Source: Planctomycetota bacterium (lineage in GTDB: Bacteria > Planctomycetota > UBA11346). Taken from it: a DNA stretch of 6,859 bases. Shown here one piece after another: positions 5,155 to 6,859 of the stretch; position 1 is the first letter of the stretch; each line of letters starts with the position of its first letter. The stretch covers positions 1-6,859 of the forward strand of contig JAHEDF010000204.1 in the NCBI GenBank assembly GCA_024641365.1. Direction: 5' to 3'. The position numbers and the translations under genes are program-made. A model generated the notes under the pieces. The model ran no database searches. It was given only the letters and a program-made list of their open reading frames with translations, and had not been told where the DNA came from.

Positions 5155-6099
5155 TCATTTTTCAGAATGCTTTTTGTCATTTGCTTTTGAATTATTCGAA
5201 TTATCCGAATTAGTTTGGCTAGCTGCTATTTCATCGGGAACCAGATAAAGATCGGGACGCGCTGGTCGACGCAAAACCATATAGAGCATAGTGAAACCGA
5301 TAATAAACATGGGTAATGTGTAAGCTTGGCCCCTGGATACCCAACTAATCAAAAATTGCCCATTATCAGGCTCGCGGAAAAACTCGCCAAAAAACCGTCC
5401 AAATGCATATAAAATTATAAAACCTGCTCCGGTTAATCCGGGCCGGAAGTGCCGGACATGAATAAAGTATAAAATGGAAAAAATTAAAAATCCTTCAAAT
5501 ACGGCAGCATATAATTGACTCGGGTGACGTGGCGAGGCTAAGGAGATATGCGCAAGTTGATAAGCGAGTACATCTTTTGTACCCTCTGGCACAGGGACTT
5601 CCCCAGGAAAAATAACCGCCCAAGGAACATCGGTTTTGCGACCCCATAATTCACCATTAATAAAATTCGCGATACGTCCGCAACCAATTCCGAGTGTACC
5701 AGTGGCAGCAATTAAATCCCCGAGCACAAAGAAATTGCGTTTTCGTTTATAACAAAATAACCAACAACCGACAGCTAAACCAATTATGCCGCCGTGACTT
5801 GCCATGCCTCCATCCATAACCATGAAAATTGTTAATGGATTGCTAATCGTCGCACTAAAGTTGTAGAGCAAGCAATACCCCACACGGCCACCAATAATCA
5901 TACCGAGACCACCATAGAGAACAAAATCTTGCAATTCAGCGCGCGTTAACGGTACTCGTTTTTGATCGACCCAGCGGCGAGCGATGAAATAGCCGATTAC
6001 TAAACCAGCAAGATAAGCCATTCCGTACCAGCGGATGCCGACTCCAGGCCAAAATTCGATGATGAAAGGGCTTAAATTGTGCACCCAATGATCAGACAT
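5155..6099 (-). CDS. lgt: Prolipoprotein diacylglyceryl transferase
   Basis: Lgt moves the diacylglyceryl group of phosphatidylglycerol onto the lipobox Cys of prolipoproteins in the inner membrane. It is the first step of lipoprotein maturation. The 314 residues show about seven membrane segments (near 23-40, 58-79, 99-117, 124-146, 196-214, 222-237, 260-276). The family signature G-R-I-A-N-F-I-N-G-E is at 141-150. Key residues are His102 (M-A-S-H-G-G), Arg142 in the signature and Arg242 (F-R-E-P-D), with R-H-P-S-Q-L-Y at 191-197. The N terminus (W-V-H-N-L-S-P-F-I-I) is typical for the family, which supports ATG 6099; the ribosome site (GAAAGAA) is weak. Residues 281-314 are a hydrophilic tail rich in Asn, Ser and Lys, absent from core Lgt, with an N-S-x repeat. 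Its stop codon is 2 bp from that of the convergent amidase, and no terminator is visible between them. Confidence 0.97.
   Translation of the reverse strand: MSDHWVHNLSPFIIEFWPGVGIRWYGMAYLAGLVIGYFIARRWVDQKRVPLTRAELQDFVLYGGLGMIIGGRVGYCLLYNFSATISNPLTIFMVMDGGMASHGGIIGLAVGCWLFCYKRKRNFFVLGDLIAATGTLGIGCGRIANFINGELWGRKTDVPWAVIFPGEVPVPEGTKDVLAYQLAHISLASPRHPSQLYAAVFEGFLIFSILYFIHVRHFRPGLTGAGFIILYAFGRFFGEFFREPDNGQFLISWVSRGQAYTLPMFIIGFTMLYMVLRRPARPDLYLVPDEIAASQTNSDNSNNSKANDKKHSEK
5189..5215 (-). repeat. Three tandem 9-bp repeats inside the lgt tail
   Basis: On the plus strand GAATTATTC, GAATTATCC and GAATTAGTT stand head to tail. On the coding strand they fall close to the codon frame and spell the near-repeat N-S-D, N-S-N, N-S-K (residues about 297-305). 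A unit of nine bases keeps the frame if copies are gained or lost. Confidence 0.8.
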
Positions 6100-6235
6100 G
6101 CGTTTCTTTCAAGTATCTGAGCGGACTTGGCAAATTGCTGAGCGCGTGAAGCAGCATGGAATCCAAAAAGAATCTCATATGGTGATGGTTACGCACTGTC
6201 TTATGAACAGCAGGACGTGCAAGGAGTCATGGTGA
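6098..6235 (+). other. Divergent gap with a 45-codon open frame of doubtful status
   Basis: This covers the 129 bp between lgt (-) and the flavoprotein (+). I see no convincing promoter for either gene. An ATG at 6098, overlapping the lgt start codon on the other strand, opens a 45-codon frame ending at TGA 6233-6235. Its first 25 residues (M-R-F-F-Q-V-S-E-R-T-W-Q-I-A-E...) look protein-like. The rest (rich in Met, Cys, His, Trp) does not. No ribosome site precedes this ATG. In the flavoprotein's own frame the sequence is open from 6142, but there the only start codons before 6229 are CTG and GTG. It may be plain intergenic DNA or a frameshifted 5' end of the flavoprotein gene. Confidence 0.3.
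6221..6226 (+). promoter_or_regulatory. Ribosome binding site of the flavoprotein gene
   Basis: AAGGAG lies 2 nt before ATG 6229 and 5 nt before the next in-frame codon, GTG 6232. The spacing fits GTG 6232 better, so the true start may be one codon later than annotated. If translation instead begins further upstream, this match is fortuitous. Confidence 0.6.
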
Positions 6236-6859
6236 GTATCGACGTTCCGCAAAACATTCTCGATTCATTAACTGATGTTCAGATGCCAAAGGTGGCTGAT
6301 AAACCAGAGCCATCGACGCATTGTCACATCAATGACATGGAATTACCGGTCTATCGTTGCGGCACATTGGTTGTTGGTAGCGGTGCAGCGGGATTACGTG
6401 CGGCTGTTGAATTACAGCGTCGCGATCAATCAGTTTTAGTTGCTAGCATGGCTTTGTATGGCGGGACGAGTGCCTGTTCCGGTAGTGATAAGCAAACGCT
6501 CCATACTGCGGGAACGAGTAATAAAGGAGACGATTTTATTGCTTTGGCACAAGCACTTGGCGCTGGTGGCTGTATGGATTTTGATACGGCTTATATTGAA
6601 GCGGTAGGCTCTCTCCAGACGTTAGTTGGATTACAATATTTAGGACTGCCATTACCGCAGGACCGTTTTGGGGCAGTACTTCGTTACCAAACGGATCACG
6701 ATAATGTTGGACGAGCAACGAGTTGTGGTCCACGAACCTCACGATTAATGGTGCAGGTACTAGCGCGCGAGGCTGTGCGCTTAGGTATTCCTATTTTGAG
6801 AAAATGTGAAGTTGTTCGGTTGCTCATTGATGAATCATCTGAGGAACGGCGGGTAGTGG
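6229..6859 (+). CDS. FAD-dependent fumarate reductase/succinate dehydrogenase-like flavoprotein, N-terminal part
   Basis: The window holds the first 210 codons; the frame is open to the right edge. After about 40 variable residues comes the FAD-binding dinucleotide fold: L-P-V-Y-R-C-G-T-L-V-V, then G50-S-G-A-A-G55 and L-R-A-A-V-E-L. Residues 78-90 read G-G-T-S-A-C-S-G-S-D-K-Q-T. This closely follows the 'G-T-S-x-x-x-G-S-D-K-Q-T' motif I know from a group of FAD_binding_2 proteins in anaerobic bacteria. Residues 161-173 (G-R-A-T-S-C-G-P-R-T-S-R-L) fit the same group. Members are annotated as succinate dehydrogenase/fumarate reductase flavoprotein subunits or plain FAD-dependent oxidoreductases, and the substrate is usually unknown. 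The catalytic and capping regions lie beyond the window. No heme or iron-sulfur subunit gene is seen. The gene is divergent from lgt. The start could be ATG 6229 or GTG 6232, or further upstream if a frameshift is present. Confidence 0.85.
   Translation, partial: MVSIDVPQNILDSLTDVQMPKVADKPEPSTHCHINDMELPVYRCGTLVVGSGAAGLRAAVELQRRDQSVLVASMALYGGTSACSGSDKQTLHTAGTSNKGDDFIALAQALGAGGCMDFDTAYIEAVGSLQTLVGLQYLGLPLPQDRFGAVLRYQTDHDNVGRATSCGPRTSRLMVQVLAREAVRLGIPILRKCEVVRLLIDESSEERRVV

Noticed and set aside
6536..6742. Minus-strand frame of 68 codons within the flavoprotein gene
   Set aside because: It lies opposite the FAD-protein coding frame, which has clear family motifs.

Overview
The window is a stretch of bacterial chromosome of modest GC content, with intergenic gaps that are short except for one of about 530 bp. 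The best phylogenetic hints are a secreted sulfatase with the 'ED-x-SP' N-terminal motif and a HEAT-like tail, and a small cytosolic protein of a type I associate with Planctomycetes, Verrucomicrobia and Lentisphaerae. Together with the FGGY-kinase end and the flavoprotein of the 'GSDKQT' type, they suggest a PVC-superphylum or similar polysaccharide-degrading bacterium. This assignment is inference; there is no rRNA or other marker gene here.

Layout from left to right. The last 41 codons of an FGGY-type sugar kinase (2-127) end in a strong intrinsic terminator. A 179-bp intergenic region with a cluster of ATCAC/GTGAT palindromes precedes a secreted type I sulfatase (307-2193, +). The sulfatase converges, across a shared bidirectional terminator (2199-2233), on a two-gene minus-strand operon. 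That operon holds a D-2-hydroxyacid dehydrogenase of the phosphoglycerate dehydrogenase type (2691-3683), then a conserved 134-residue protein of unknown function (2261-2665). A 530-bp gap (3684-4213) follows, with a repeated promoter-like module and a possible 20-codon ORF. After it comes a LysM plus PGRP/Amidase_2 cell-wall amidase with an apparent Tat/lipoprotein signal (4214-5152, +). It converges, with only 2 bp between stop codons, on lgt, prolipoprotein diacylglyceryl transferase (5155-6099, -). A 129-bp divergent gap leads to the first 210 codons of an FAD-dependent fumarate reductase/succinate dehydrogenase-like flavoprotein, which runs off the right edge (6229-6859, +).

How the genes fit together. 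The kinase end, the sulfatase, the hydroxyacid dehydrogenase and the flavoprotein fit scavenging of a sulfated sugar or sugar acid: extracellular desulfation, then phosphorylation and redox steps in the cell. No single pathway can be named from this window. The amidase and lgt form a cell-envelope pair; if the amidase is a lipoprotein, Lgt would be the enzyme that lipidates it.

I found no CRISPR array, insertion sequence, tRNA, rRNA or phage gene, and no clear new defence or mobile system. The points most worth a second look are the palindrome cluster before the sulfatase, the paired TTGACT-ACAGRT-TATAAY modules before the amidase, the uncharacterised 134-residue protein tied to the dehydrogenase, the 9-bp tandem repeat in the lgt tail, and a possible frame change at the 5' end of the flavoprotein gene.
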